Source: Shimia sp022448905 (GTDB taxonomy: Bacteria > Pseudomonadota > Alphaproteobacteria > Rhodobacterales > Rhodobacteraceae). Taken from it: 64,000 nt of DNA. The DNA lies in contig NZ_CP138953.1 of assembly GCF_047126315.1 (NCBI RefSeq), positions 1,612,001 through 1,676,000 of the forward strand, read 5' to 3'. Below the pieces are notes generated by a model. It was not told where the DNA came from. It made no database searches and worked only from the letters and a program-made list of their open reading frames with translations. The translations under genes and the position numbers were made by a program. Shown here in pieces: positions 9,570 to 17,495 of this stretch (position 1 is its first letter; every line of letters starts with the position of its first letter).

Positions 9570-9678
9570 TTAAGTCGCAAAATACAACCCTTTGACTTCT
9601 TGATCCGAACACAGCTTGAAGGATAGCGTGGCGTCCACCGGTAGGTAACCAATTGCCCTGACGTTTTAGGTGTTACTT

Positions 9679-10827
9679 GTGACTCGACTTACTTCCGCGG
9701 TGTTTTTTGCGGTACTGCTTCTGACTTTCGGGTACGGCGTTTCGTTCCCGCTTCTGTCCATTTTGCTAGAGCAAAGCGGCGTGGGTGCCGCCCGGATAGG
9801 TCTTAACGCTGCCATGCCTGCCCTGGGCTGGCTGTTGGTCACGCCGTTCCTGCCTGTGCTGCACCGGGTCTTCACCACCCAACAGTTGCTCTTGGCTTTC
9901 CTTGTCCTCTCTCTCATGGGCCTGGCCTGTCTCGCGCTCACCACCCGCTTCGATCTCTGGTTGTTGGGTCGCTTTGCCTTTGGTGGCGGCCTGGGCGTGC
10001 TGTTCCGCGTTCTGGAATACTGGCTCAACGCCACCAGCCGCTCCGCCACCCGCGGTCGTACCATCGGGCTCTATGCCTTTTTCTTCCTGCTTGGCATCGC
10101 CATAGGCAGCCTGTCGCAGCCGCAGTTTGGCACCGCTGGTCTTACGGCCTTTGCCGCTGTCGGTGTACCGATCTTACTCGGGGGTGCCCTGCTGGTCCGC
10201 TTGCCGCTCAATCGGCCGCCGTCCGCCGCGCCAACAGACGAGGCCCCGATACGCACAACATTTGCCGCAGCGCCTTTGGCGATGGCGGCGGTGATCTGCT
10301 ACGGGCTTTTTGAGGACGTGCCGGCTTATCTGCTCTCGGTCTATACCCTGCGCGTAGGGCTTGGCGAAAACCTCGCCGCTTATACGCTCACCGCCTTTGC
10401 GCTTGGCAATTTGCTGGGGGCCGTGCCTCTCGGGGTGATGTCAGATCGCTTGGGCCGCACACCGGTTCTGATCGGCTGCGCCACGGTAGCGTTGGGCGTG
10501 GCCGTGACCCTGCCTGTGGCCGCAGCCACGCCACAACCGTACCTGCTGTCGATTGCGCTTTGGGGAGCTTGCGCCGGCGCGCTCTATGTGGTTGGACTCG
10601 CCACACTGGGCGACCATTTTAGCGGCCCTGCGCTGATCTCGGCCAATGCCCTGTTTGGTACGATCTACGCCGCGGCCGCACTGCTTGGCCCCTTGATTAA
10701 CGGCTCGGCAATGCAAGTTTGGGATCCGCATGGCTTGCTTGTGTCCTGTGCGCTGATCTTTAGCGGCTTCCTGCTGATCACCTCAATGCTTGCGTTGCAC
10801 CGTCGCGTTCCAAACACAGTCAACTAG
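9679..10827 (+). CDS. MFS transporter (YcaD-like)
   Basis: Major facilitator of about 382 residues with roughly twelve hydrophobic segments. The stretch GRFAFGGGLGVLFRVLEYW followed by RGRTIGLYAF matches the YcaD-type signature, and a second-half GVMSDRLGRTPVL corresponds to the MFS loop motif. GTG at 9679 is preferred over GTG at 9670 because AGGTG lies at a suitable distance. Substrate unknown. Only 11 bases separate its stop from the start of the broken luxR gene. Confidence 0.88.
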   Translation: MTRLTSAVFFAVLLLTFGYGVSFPLLSILLEQSGVGAARIGLNAAMPALGWLLVTPFLPVLHRVFTTQQLLLAFLVLSLMGLACLALTTRFDLWLLGRFAFGGGLGVLFRVLEYWLNATSRSATRGRTIGLYAFFFLLGIAIGSLSQPQFGTAGLTAFAAVGVPILLGGALLVRLPLNRPPSAAPTDEAPIRTTFAAAPLAMAAVICYGLFEDVPAYLLSVYTLRVGLGENLAAYTLTAFALGNLLGAVPLGVMSDRLGRTPVLIGCATVALGVAVTLPVAAATPQPYLLSIALWGACAGALYVVGLATLGDHFSGPALISANALFGTIYAAAALLGPLINGSAMQVWDPHGLLVSCALIFSGFLLITSMLALHRRVPNTVN

Positions 10828-10838
10828 CGGACAAACGG

Positions 10839-11587
10839 ATGAATTTCGACCTGATTGGACAATTGGCAGAAGACTTGAAGCAGACCAAGAATGGCGAAAC
10901 GCTCTGGCTGAGGTGCTTGACCGCTTTTGACAAATTAGGGGTGGATGGTGTCGGTTATGGGGTTATCCCATGGTGGGGCTGGCAACCCCCGGTAAAATGA
11001 CTGAGGCCACCTTCTTCCGCCATACCTATTCTGCCGAGTGGGAAGAGGCGGTGGGCAAAGATCGCCTGCTGGACGAGGACATCAGTACCGAATTGTTGCT
11101 GCGCGGTCAGGAAGAGATTTTTTGGAATGACGATCCAGACTCTTATGACGCGTCGCCTGCCAACCGCCGTTTGCATCAGTTGGAAAACGACTTGGGTATG
11201 ATTTGGGGCCAAACGCTTCTATTGTCCCACCACTCTCGTAACCCCGTGTCGTCCGGCATCGGTTTGCACATCGGTCATGTCAGGTCAGACACCGAGTTTT
11301 TCCGCTATTGGAAAGAGCACGAAACATCGTTGCGCGCTGTGGCAGAAATGCTCAACAGCGGCATGTTGCAACAGCATAAAGACGGCGTCGTGCGGCTCTC
11401 TGGGCGGGAGAAAGACTACATCTACTGGTCCGCCCTTGGACTTGATCGCGTGCAGATTGCGGATCGCCTGTGTATCAGCGCCAACACCTTGAACAAACCC
11501 ATCGCCAGCGCCAAGGCAAAACTCAAGGCACGCAACACCTCACAAGCGGTGGCCAAAGCTGTCCTGCTAGGGCTTGTAGAACTCTGA
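10839..11587 (+). pseudogene. LuxR-family autoinducer-binding regulator, frameshifted
   Basis: From ATG 10839 one frame encodes a normal LuxR N-terminus (MNFDLIGQLAEDLKQ... GVDGVGYGVIP) but hits a stop at about 10996. The family sequence continues in another frame from 10970 (MVGLATPGKM) to a stop at 11587. Adding one base to the CCC at 10967-10969 rejoins the frames as GVIP-MVGL. The remaining 205-residue frame keeps most of the autoinducer-binding domain and a GerE-type helix-turn-helix (LSGREKDYIYW... RVQIADRLCISANT). Either the gene is inactivated, or the C-tract is a sequencing error, or a shortened protein starts at 10970. No luxI-like synthase is in the window. Confidence 0.8.
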
Positions 11588-11950
11588 AACTGGCAATTGT
11601 TTGCCACTTGTTTGTGACCCGTGAGATTTGCGAAAATGGGTCATCACAAAGGCAAGGAGATGTTTAGAAAATTTCGGCCGTCTTAGAGGGAAGCGCTGCG
11701 GTGGTGACGCTTTCGTCTGGCTTCGACTGTTCCGGTGACATCTAGTGAGTGGTGGCGTGGTGATATTCGAGGAGGCTGCTTTTAGGCCCCCAAGGCCAAA
11801 GGCATCTGGAGATTTTCTGCTTTTGTGAACTGAGACCAGGAGCGGTTCGGCACCGAAGGCGCAGCAATTGATCTGTTGCACTTTCTCCGTCGAGTGTTTT
11901 GCCACCTCTGGTGTCTGGATTTTGACGGTACTTTTTAATGACCAAGAACG

Positions 11951-11977
11951 AAGGGGTCTTTGGGCCCCTTCCTTTTG
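11951..11977 (+). terminator. Possible intrinsic terminator in non-coding region
   Basis: AAGGGGTC and GGCCCCTT form an 8-bp stem (one G-U pair) around TTTG, followed by CCTTTTGT. It lies 360 bases beyond the luxR remnant, so it may end a long 3' UTR or an unannotated small RNA. The T tract is short. Confidence 0.4.
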
Positions 11978-12027
11978 TCCTCTGCTACTCGATTGGTGTT
12001 GCGCCGTCGGCGTGCAAAAATTTTGTG

Positions 12028-12085
12028 CGTTAAGAAAATGCGCACCTCCGCAAAACAGTCGCGATACCGACAAAATACCGACGTG
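12028..12085 (-). repeat. Dispersed repeat, copy A (inverted relative to 19824)
   Basis: Read on the minus strand this begins CACGTCGGTATT and runs through GCGACTG and GCGGAGGTGCG to TTAACG. It matches 19824-19881 on the plus strand with about five differences over the first 50 bases. Inside is a direct repeat GTCGGTAT at 11-base spacing. The two copies flank the whole lacI-ABC-GH63 operon in inverted orientation. Confidence 0.75.
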
Positions 12086-12220
12086 ATTTCGCCCCCGCCA
12101 ATTGCAGTCCTTACCCCATCGTAACGGTGCCGTTGCCAAATGTTTCGCTCTGATATGCAACGGGTCGCAACCCTGCGACGAGAGACCGGAATTGCGCGGT
12201 TTGATCTGGTTTATAATATT

Positions 12221-12245
12221 GAAACTAAAAACCTATTTTAGTTTC
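12221..12245. repeat. Perfect 10-bp inverted repeat
   Basis: GAAACTAAAA, a 5-base loop and TTTTAGTTTC form a perfect hairpin. It is AT-rich without a following T tract, so it is more likely a protein-binding palindrome or transcript structure than a terminator. It lies 235 bases upstream of the lacI gene. Confidence 0.5.
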
Positions 12246-12447
12246 GTCAGGTGCTCGCGCCTTGCAAGAAACGACTTTTGCAACAGCCACCGCGCGGTAC
12301 GTTTGAACCATATGCAGTCCAAGGCACTATACCAGTTTTCCTACACGGTCTTTTCCCACCGACGCCCCAAAAACCAACTGCGCCAGAATTTTAGGCAACC
12401 ACCAAATACAACCGCCGTCCAAGTCAGCACGGAATAGAAAACATTTG

Positions 12448-12463
12448 CCGAAACCGGTTTCGG
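12448..12463. promoter_or_regulatory. LacI-family operator
   Basis: CCGAAACCGGTTTCGG is a perfect 16-bp palindrome with the central CG typical of LacI-family operators, 17 bases before the lacI-type start codon. It most likely binds the product of the adjacent gene and controls the GH63 operon with autoregulation. Confidence 0.8.
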
Positions 12464-12479
12464 AGCAAATCGTGAATGT

Positions 12480-13619
12480 ATGAACGCGATTCGAAACTTC
12501 ACGAAACAGTCCGACGGCACCGGGTCATCCCCGCGTCGGGGCAGGGTCACAATCAATGACCTGGCACAGCGGCTTGGCATGTCCAAGAGCACGGTTTCGC
12601 GCGCGCTCAACGGCTATCCAGACATCTCCGAGGCCACCCGGCTACGTGTGTCCAACATGGCAAAAAAGATTGGCTATCAGCCGCTGAGCCATGCGCAGGC
12701 GATCCGTACTGGACGGGTCCGGGCCTTGGCTTTGGTGCTGCAAACCGATGAGCCGGATCGCCACAACCCGTTCTTGCAGGACTTCCTTATGGGCGCCTGC
12801 GAAACCGCCAGCGCTCACGGCTGGACCGTCACCATCGCCACGGCAACCTCGGACGCCGACACGCTGACGGTGCTGGACCGGCTGATCGACGAGCATAAGG
12901 CGGATGGATTTATCCTGCCACGCACCGAAGTCCAGGACGCGCGGGTTGACCTATTACGTTCTAAATCAGTGCCTTACATCATGTACGGCCGCACCAGCCA
13001 CGGTGTCCCACCGGCACAACAGGAAGGCTCCTGGGTCGATATCTTGGGCGAGGCCGCCATGTGCAGCGCCGTCACCCGATTGGCTGGCCTCGGCCACGAA
13101 CGCATCGCCTATGTCGGCAGCACATCCAATTTTAATTACAGTCACTTACGCCGCGACGGCTTCAAAGCTGGCCTTGCCGCCGCGGGTCTGGACTATGACC
13201 CCGACCTGATCAAATCCGGCGCCCGCACCCGCGAAGAGGGCGCCGCCCAAGCCAGGCAACTCCTGCTGCATCCAGAGCCACCCACAGGCATCGTCTTTGC
13301 CACCGACATGGCTGCTCTGGGCGCTTACAGCGCGGTCGCTGACCTGGGCCTGGAGGTGGGGAGCGACGTCGCCATCATCGGCTATGACGGCGTACCAGAG
13401 GCCGAATACGCGCGTCCTGGTCTAACCACCTATTGGGTCGACACCCAACGCGCCGGTGGCCGACTCGCCGAGCTACTCATTCGACAAATACGGGGGGAAG
13501 CGGCCGAAACTTTGCGCGAAGTTTCGGAAGCCAAACTCATCGAACGCCAGTCCGATGGCCCCCCGGCGCAGACCTCTGCGCAACTCGCGCTCAAAATCAA
13601 AAACCGTGATCCGATATAG
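12480..13619 (+). CDS. LacI-family transcriptional regulator
   Basis: A 379-residue regulator. N-terminal helix-turn-helix at about residues 22-45 (TINDLAQRLGMSKSTVSRALN), hinge region around 65-80, then a periplasmic-binding-like sugar-sensing domain (FILPRTEV, FATDMAALGAYSA, AIIGYDGVPEAEYARPGLTT). About 20 residues precede the DNA-binding domain, somewhat longer than usual. It is the first gene of the ABC/GH63 operon with a perfect operator directly upstream, so it probably represses until a sugar ligand binds. The binding-protein gene follows after 12 bases. Confidence 0.93.
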   Translation: MNAIRNFTKQSDGTGSSPRRGRVTINDLAQRLGMSKSTVSRALNGYPDISEATRLRVSNMAKKIGYQPLSHAQAIRTGRVRALALVLQTDEPDRHNPFLQDFLMGACETASAHGWTVTIATATSDADTLTVLDRLIDEHKADGFILPRTEVQDARVDLLRSKSVPYIMYGRTSHGVPPAQQEGSWVDILGEAAMCSAVTRLAGLGHERIAYVGSTSNFNYSHLRRDGFKAGLAAAGLDYDPDLIKSGARTREEGAAQARQLLLHPEPPTGIVFATDMAALGAYSAVADLGLEVGSDVAIIGYDGVPEAEYARPGLTTYWVDTQRAGGRLAELLIRQIRGEAAETLREVSEAKLIERQSDGPPAQTSAQLALKIKNRDPI

Positions 13620-13631
13620 GGGAGGACTATC

Positions 13632-14981
13632 ATGTCACGTCACATCTCAACGAAACTACTGATGAGCACCGCGCTCACTGTTTGCCTGGCGGCAGCAGCC
13701 CAAGCGGACACCATCCGCTTTTGGACAACCGAGGAACAGCCAGAACGCCTTGCAAAACAACAAGAAATGGCGGAGCAGTTCAAAGCGTCCAACGGCGTCA
13801 CTGTCGAAGTCATTCCGGTCAGCGAAAGCGATCTCGGCACCCGCGCCACCGCGGCGTTTGCGGCCGGTGATCTGCCAGACGTGATCTATCACACCCTGCA
13901 ATACGCCCTGCCTTGGGCGGAAGCGGGCATTCTGGACACGGAAGCCGCGACCGAGATTGTTCAGGAACTCGGTGAAAAGACCTTTGCGCCAGGTGCCGTG
14001 GCGATGGCGGATTTCAACGGCGAAACCGCATCTGTTCCGGTCGATGGCTGGACACAAATGGTGGTTTACCGCAAGGATCTCTTTGAAGCCAACGGCTTAG
14101 AAGCGCCCAACAGCTTCGACAACGTGTTGGCAGCATTGGAAAAACTGCACAACCCGCCAGAGATGTATGGTTTTGTTGCCGCCACCAAGGTGGATGAAAA
14201 CTTCATGAGCCAGGTGCTGGAGCACGTCTTCCTAGCGAACGGCGTAAGCCCGGTTGGTCCAGATGGGTTCCAGCCGCTGGATGAGGCAGCCACCACCGAA
14301 GTTCTCAACTTCTACAAAGCTATCTCCAAAGCATCACCTCCTGGTGAATTGTATTGGAAGCAGTCGCGCGAGCTGTACTTTGCAGGCCAGGCGGCCATGA
14401 TCATCTGGTCACCGTTCATCCTCGACGAACTGGCCGGCCTGCGCGACAGCGCTCCGCCCACTATTAACGATGATCCAACCTCTGGTGAACTGGCGTCTTT
14501 GACAGGCATCGTGACCAACTTCTCCGGCCCATCCAACCCAGATGGCGCCGCTTGGGGCGACGTTCGCTACTTCGGCATCACCTCGGATGCGGACACCGAT
14601 GCGGCCATGGACTTCGTGAAGTTCGCGATGGATGACGGTTACACCCAGACACTGTCCATTGCGCCGGAAGGCAAGTTCCCTGTCCGTCGCGGCACCTTGG
14701 AAAATGCTTCGGCCTTCTCCGATGCATGGTCCAAACTGCCAGTTGGCGTGGATCGCAAAGCGCCTCTGGGCGACCTCTATGAGCAGGCGATGATTGATGA
14801 AATTGTCGGTGGTCTGGACGTTGCAAAACGCTGGGGTGTGACCGAAGGACAGCTGTCTCTGGCGTCCAAGATGATCAACAGCCAAGCCATTAACCGTGTC
14901 GTGCGTCAGTACATCGATGACGAAATCGATGCCGCCGCCGCCGTAGCTGCAATGAACGACGAACTGTCTAAAATTCAGTAA
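13632..14981 (+). CDS. ABC sugar transporter, periplasmic substrate-binding protein
   Basis: Extracellular solute-binding protein of the maltose-type group, 449 residues. Signal peptide of about 25 residues ending AAAAQA before DTIRFW. The N-lobe has a GDLPDVIYH stretch and the second lobe has GQAAMIIWSPF, both characteristic of the family. GGGAGG lies before the ATG. It delivers substrate to the two following permeases; substrate unknown, with the neighbouring GH63 hydrolase as the best clue. A stem-loop at 14996-15026 separates it from the permease genes. Confidence 0.92.
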   Translation: MSRHISTKLLMSTALTVCLAAAAQADTIRFWTTEEQPERLAKQQEMAEQFKASNGVTVEVIPVSESDLGTRATAAFAAGDLPDVIYHTLQYALPWAEAGILDTEAATEIVQELGEKTFAPGAVAMADFNGETASVPVDGWTQMVVYRKDLFEANGLEAPNSFDNVLAALEKLHNPPEMYGFVAATKVDENFMSQVLEHVFLANGVSPVGPDGFQPLDEAATTEVLNFYKAISKASPPGELYWKQSRELYFAGQAAMIIWSPFILDELAGLRDSAPPTINDDPTSGELASLTGIVTNFSGPSNPDGAAWGDVRYFGITSDADTDAAMDFVKFAMDDGYTQTLSIAPEGKFPVRRGTLENASAFSDAWSKLPVGVDRKAPLGDLYEQAMIDEIVGGLDVAKRWGVTEGQLSLASKMINSQAINRVVRQYIDDEIDAAAAVAAMNDELSKIQ

Positions 14982-14995
14982 CTTGGCTCGACGGT

Positions 14996-15026
14996 TGCGA
15001 CCTGCTCATCGTGCGGGCGGGTCGCA
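14996..15026 (+). terminator. Intercistronic stem-loop after the binding-protein gene
   Basis: TGCGACC and GGTCGCA enclose 17 GC-rich bases and there is no T tract. Such structures between binding-protein and permease genes commonly protect or attenuate the transcript so that binding protein is made in excess; that is the likely role here. Confidence 0.45.
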
Positions 15027-15053
15027 CTGCACTCCACGTCTTAGAGGTTTCTC

Positions 15054-16289
15054 ATGTCTACGGCTCACCCGCCGACCGGCACGGGGGCTCTGGCCAAACG
15101 CGAAGCGCGTTTGGCTTGGGGGCTCCTTGCGCCGACCGTGATCAGTGTCGCGCTGGTCGTGGTTCTGCCTTTGCTTGCGGTCATCTGGATCAGTTTCAAA
15201 CCGTTCACCCTGTCGGACATGCGCCCGCCAGCCCCAATTGTGCGCGAAAGCTTGCGTGGATCCGGGGATGACCTGCGCATCGAATACCGCATTCGCAACT
15301 CGTCTCAGGAAGAGGCCATTAGTGGGGTCACCCTCGCAGATCGCATTCCCGACACGGTCACCTTGCGCGAGGCTGTTCCGGCGCCGTGTACTTTGACGGG
15401 CCGCGAGTTATTTTGCGATTTTGGCGACATGGAAGGCGGCGCACGAGAGCGTTTGCGTTTGCCTGTGGATATTTCGGATGATCCTGACGCTGTGGAGGCC
15501 GCAGTGGAAGACAGCGAGCCAGACGTCACCGGCGGCGGCAAGTCTGTCCTCACCAGCGGTGGCTTGAGCCTGAAGAACTACGCGCAGCTGTTTGACGGCG
15601 GGGAGTTCTGGACCGTCCTTTGGGTGACGCTGTTCTACACAGTATTCGGCACAATTGGTGCGCTGCTGATGGGGCTGTTTGCGGCGCTGTTGCTCAACAA
15701 ATCCTTTCGCGGCCAAGGCTTCATACGCGGGTTGTACCTCTTTCCCTATGTGGCTCCGGTCATTGCCGTTGCCTTCACATGGGTCACGCTTTTCGATCCG
15801 TTTTCCGGCTCTGCCAACGCATTGCTTTTGCAAATGGGCGTGACCAACGAGGCCATCAATTTCTTTGGCGAAAGACCACTCGCCCTAATCATGGTCACGG
15901 TCTTTGAAATCTGGCGCTACTTCCCGCTCTCGTTCCTATTCATTCTGGCGCGCATGCAGTCGATTGACAGTTCGATGTACGAAGCTGCTGACATGGACGG
16001 GGCCTCGCCGTTTCAGAAGTTCTGGCTGCTGAGCCTGCCGCAGCTCCTAGGCATCCTGTCCGTGCTCTTCCTGCTCCGCTTCATTTGGACGTTTAACAAG
16101 TTTGACGACATCTTCCTTCTGACAGGCGGCAATGCAGGTACGCGGACCCTGACTGTCAACGTCTACGAACAGGCCTTTGCCATTTCTAACATCGGTGCTG
16201 GTGCGGCGGTGGCTGTGGTCATCCTTGTCTGCTTGCTTTGCTTCTCTGTCTTCTTCTTCAAATTCATCAGCCGCGAGGAGGGCCTGTGA
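15054..16289 (+). CDS. ABC sugar transporter permease 1 with inserted DUF11-like domain
   Basis: MalF-type inner-membrane permease, 411 residues instead of the usual 290-320. TM1 is at about 21-48. Before TM2 (about 186-215) comes a 130-residue periplasmic insertion; residues 70-142 read like a DUF11 immunoglobulin-like domain (LRIEYRIRNSSQ, VTLADRIPDTVTL, a Cys pair at 112 and 121, then FGDMEGGARERL). The core is intact, with the coupling motif EAADMDGASPFQKFW facing the ATPase. Its stop overlaps the next permease start (TGATG). MalF has a comparable but differently placed loop that contacts its binding protein, so the insert may do the same. Confidence 0.9.
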   Translation: MSTAHPPTGTGALAKREARLAWGLLAPTVISVALVVVLPLLAVIWISFKPFTLSDMRPPAPIVRESLRGSGDDLRIEYRIRNSSQEEAISGVTLADRIPDTVTLREAVPAPCTLTGRELFCDFGDMEGGARERLRLPVDISDDPDAVEAAVEDSEPDVTGGGKSVLTSGGLSLKNYAQLFDGGEFWTVLWVTLFYTVFGTIGALLMGLFAALLLNKSFRGQGFIRGLYLFPYVAPVIAVAFTWVTLFDPFSGSANALLLQMGVTNEAINFFGERPLALIMVTVFEIWRYFPLSFLFILARMQSIDSSMYEAADMDGASPFQKFWLLSLPQLLGILSVLFLLRFIWTFNKFDDIFLLTGGNAGTRTLTVNVYEQAFAISNIGAGAAVAVVILVCLLCFSVFFFKFISREEGL

Positions 16290-17491
16290 TGCGCAATGGT
16301 TTTGTCATTGGTCCAATTCTGGGCGCGCTGTGGATGATGGTGATGGCAACGACGATTGCCGTGGCCATGAGCTTTGCGACTGGTTCTGCCTTTAGGCCAC
16401 AAATTCTTTGGTGTCTGGTGTGGGGGGCGGCCGCAGGTGTTGCCTACGTCCGCATGCCAAAGCTTGGCCCGCAAATTGGCGTGGCCGCTTTGGTCGCAGT
16501 GATTTGCCTCTCGCCGGTTGGTGTGATGCGGATTGGCGAAGGCGTGTCTGGCTCGGCAGAAGCGGTGGCTCTGCTATTGCTTGCATCGGGCGTGCACTTC
16601 GGTCTGACCAAGATCCTGAAAGAGCTGCCTTTTGGCGCGCTCACCCGGCACGAATATGAAGAGGCCATCATCCGGTTCCTGACGGGATTTGGCTACATCT
16701 TCTTCACTGCGATTGTGGTGATCCCGTTCTATGTCATGGTGATGACCAGCCTGAAGTCGCAACAGGCTTTGCTGCAAAACCCGCTCGATTTTTCGATTGA
16801 GATCAGCAAGGGCTTTGGACTGTTCCGCAGCTATGTGGAACTGTTCCGTGACTTCAATTTTGGCACCTATATGTGGACGTCGTTCTTCGTATCCGTGCTG
16901 ACGGTCTTCATTACGTTGGCATTCAGCGTCCCCGGGGCCTATGCCGTCGCTCGGTTCCGGTTCAAAGGACAGAAGGCGTTTTCGCGTTCTATCCTGCTGA
17001 TTTATATGGTGCCAATGATCGTTCTGGCGCTACCGATCTACATTGCGTTTTCGATGACAGGTCTGCGCAACTCGATCCTTGGCATCGTGTTGATTTATCC
17101 GGTCACGACCATTCCGGTGGCGCTTTACATGTTGCAGGGCTACTTCCGTGGGCTTCCGACTGAAGTCGAAGAAGCCGGGCTTATGGATGGGCTCTCGCGG
17201 CTGGCGGTGATCTGGAAAATCACCTTGCCGCTCAGCCTCCCGGCATTGGCCTCGGTGTCGCTCTACGTCTTCATGATCGCCTGGAACGAATTCTTGCTCG
17301 CTTTCATGCTGCTCGATGACCCGTCAAAATTCACGCTCACCCGTGGGGTGGCGATGCTCAACTCTTCTGAAATTCCAAGGCAACACCTGATGGCAGGCGC
17401 GGTGATCGCGACGGTACCGATCATGGTGCTGTTCCTTGGACTTGAACGTTTCATGACCAAAGGCCTGACAGCAGGCTCCGTCAAAGGATAA
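16289..17491 (+). CDS. ABC sugar transporter permease 2 with extra N-terminal membrane region
   Basis: MalG-type permease, 400 residues versus about 275 for the family. The core begins near residue 127 (FLTGFGYIFFTAIVVIPF) and has the coupling motif VEEAGLMDGLSRLAVIWKITLP. Residues 1-115 form about three or four extra hydrophobic segments (GPILGALWMMVMATTIAV, ILWCLVWGAAAGVAY, IGVAALVAVICL and LLLLASGVHFGL) not part of the normal fold. ATG at 16289 overlaps the previous stop by one base. It pairs with permease 1 and the ATPase at 18740-19801. Confidence 0.9.
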   Translation: MRNGFVIGPILGALWMMVMATTIAVAMSFATGSAFRPQILWCLVWGAAAGVAYVRMPKLGPQIGVAALVAVICLSPVGVMRIGEGVSGSAEAVALLLLASGVHFGLTKILKELPFGALTRHEYEEAIIRFLTGFGYIFFTAIVVIPFYVMVMTSLKSQQALLQNPLDFSIEISKGFGLFRSYVELFRDFNFGTYMWTSFFVSVLTVFITLAFSVPGAYAVARFRFKGQKAFSRSILLIYMVPMIVLALPIYIAFSMTGLRNSILGIVLIYPVTTIPVALYMLQGYFRGLPTEVEEAGLMDGLSRLAVIWKITLPLSLPALASVSLYVFMIAWNEFLLAFMLLDDPSKFTLTRGVAMLNSSEIPRQHLMAGAVIATVPIMVLFLGLERFMTKGLTAGSVKG

Positions 17492-17495
17492 GAAA

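Larger units (their letters stand above)
11588..12479. other. 892-base non-coding region before the GH63 transport operon
   Basis: No frame here has convincing protein features. It contains a GC-rich hairpin with a short T tract (11951-11977), one arm of a dispersed inverted repeat (12028-12085), a perfect 10-bp hairpin (12221-12245) and a LacI-type operator (12448-12463). The stretch 11690-11970 ending in the hairpin could be a small RNA gene, but I recognise no known RNA family. Confidence 0.4.

Noticed and set aside
11838..11862. GGTTCGGCACCGAAGG as a possible tRNA T-arm
   Set aside because: No matching acceptor stem, anticodon arm or CCA-end context could be built around it.
11567..12160. 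A 197-codon frame on the minus strand in the non-coding region
   Set aside because: It covers the hairpin and repeat, has no recognisable domain and its end overlaps the luxR remnant.
12221..12245. Perfect hairpin considered as an intrinsic terminator
   Set aside because: The stem is AT-rich and no T tract follows on either strand, so it is listed as an inverted repeat only.
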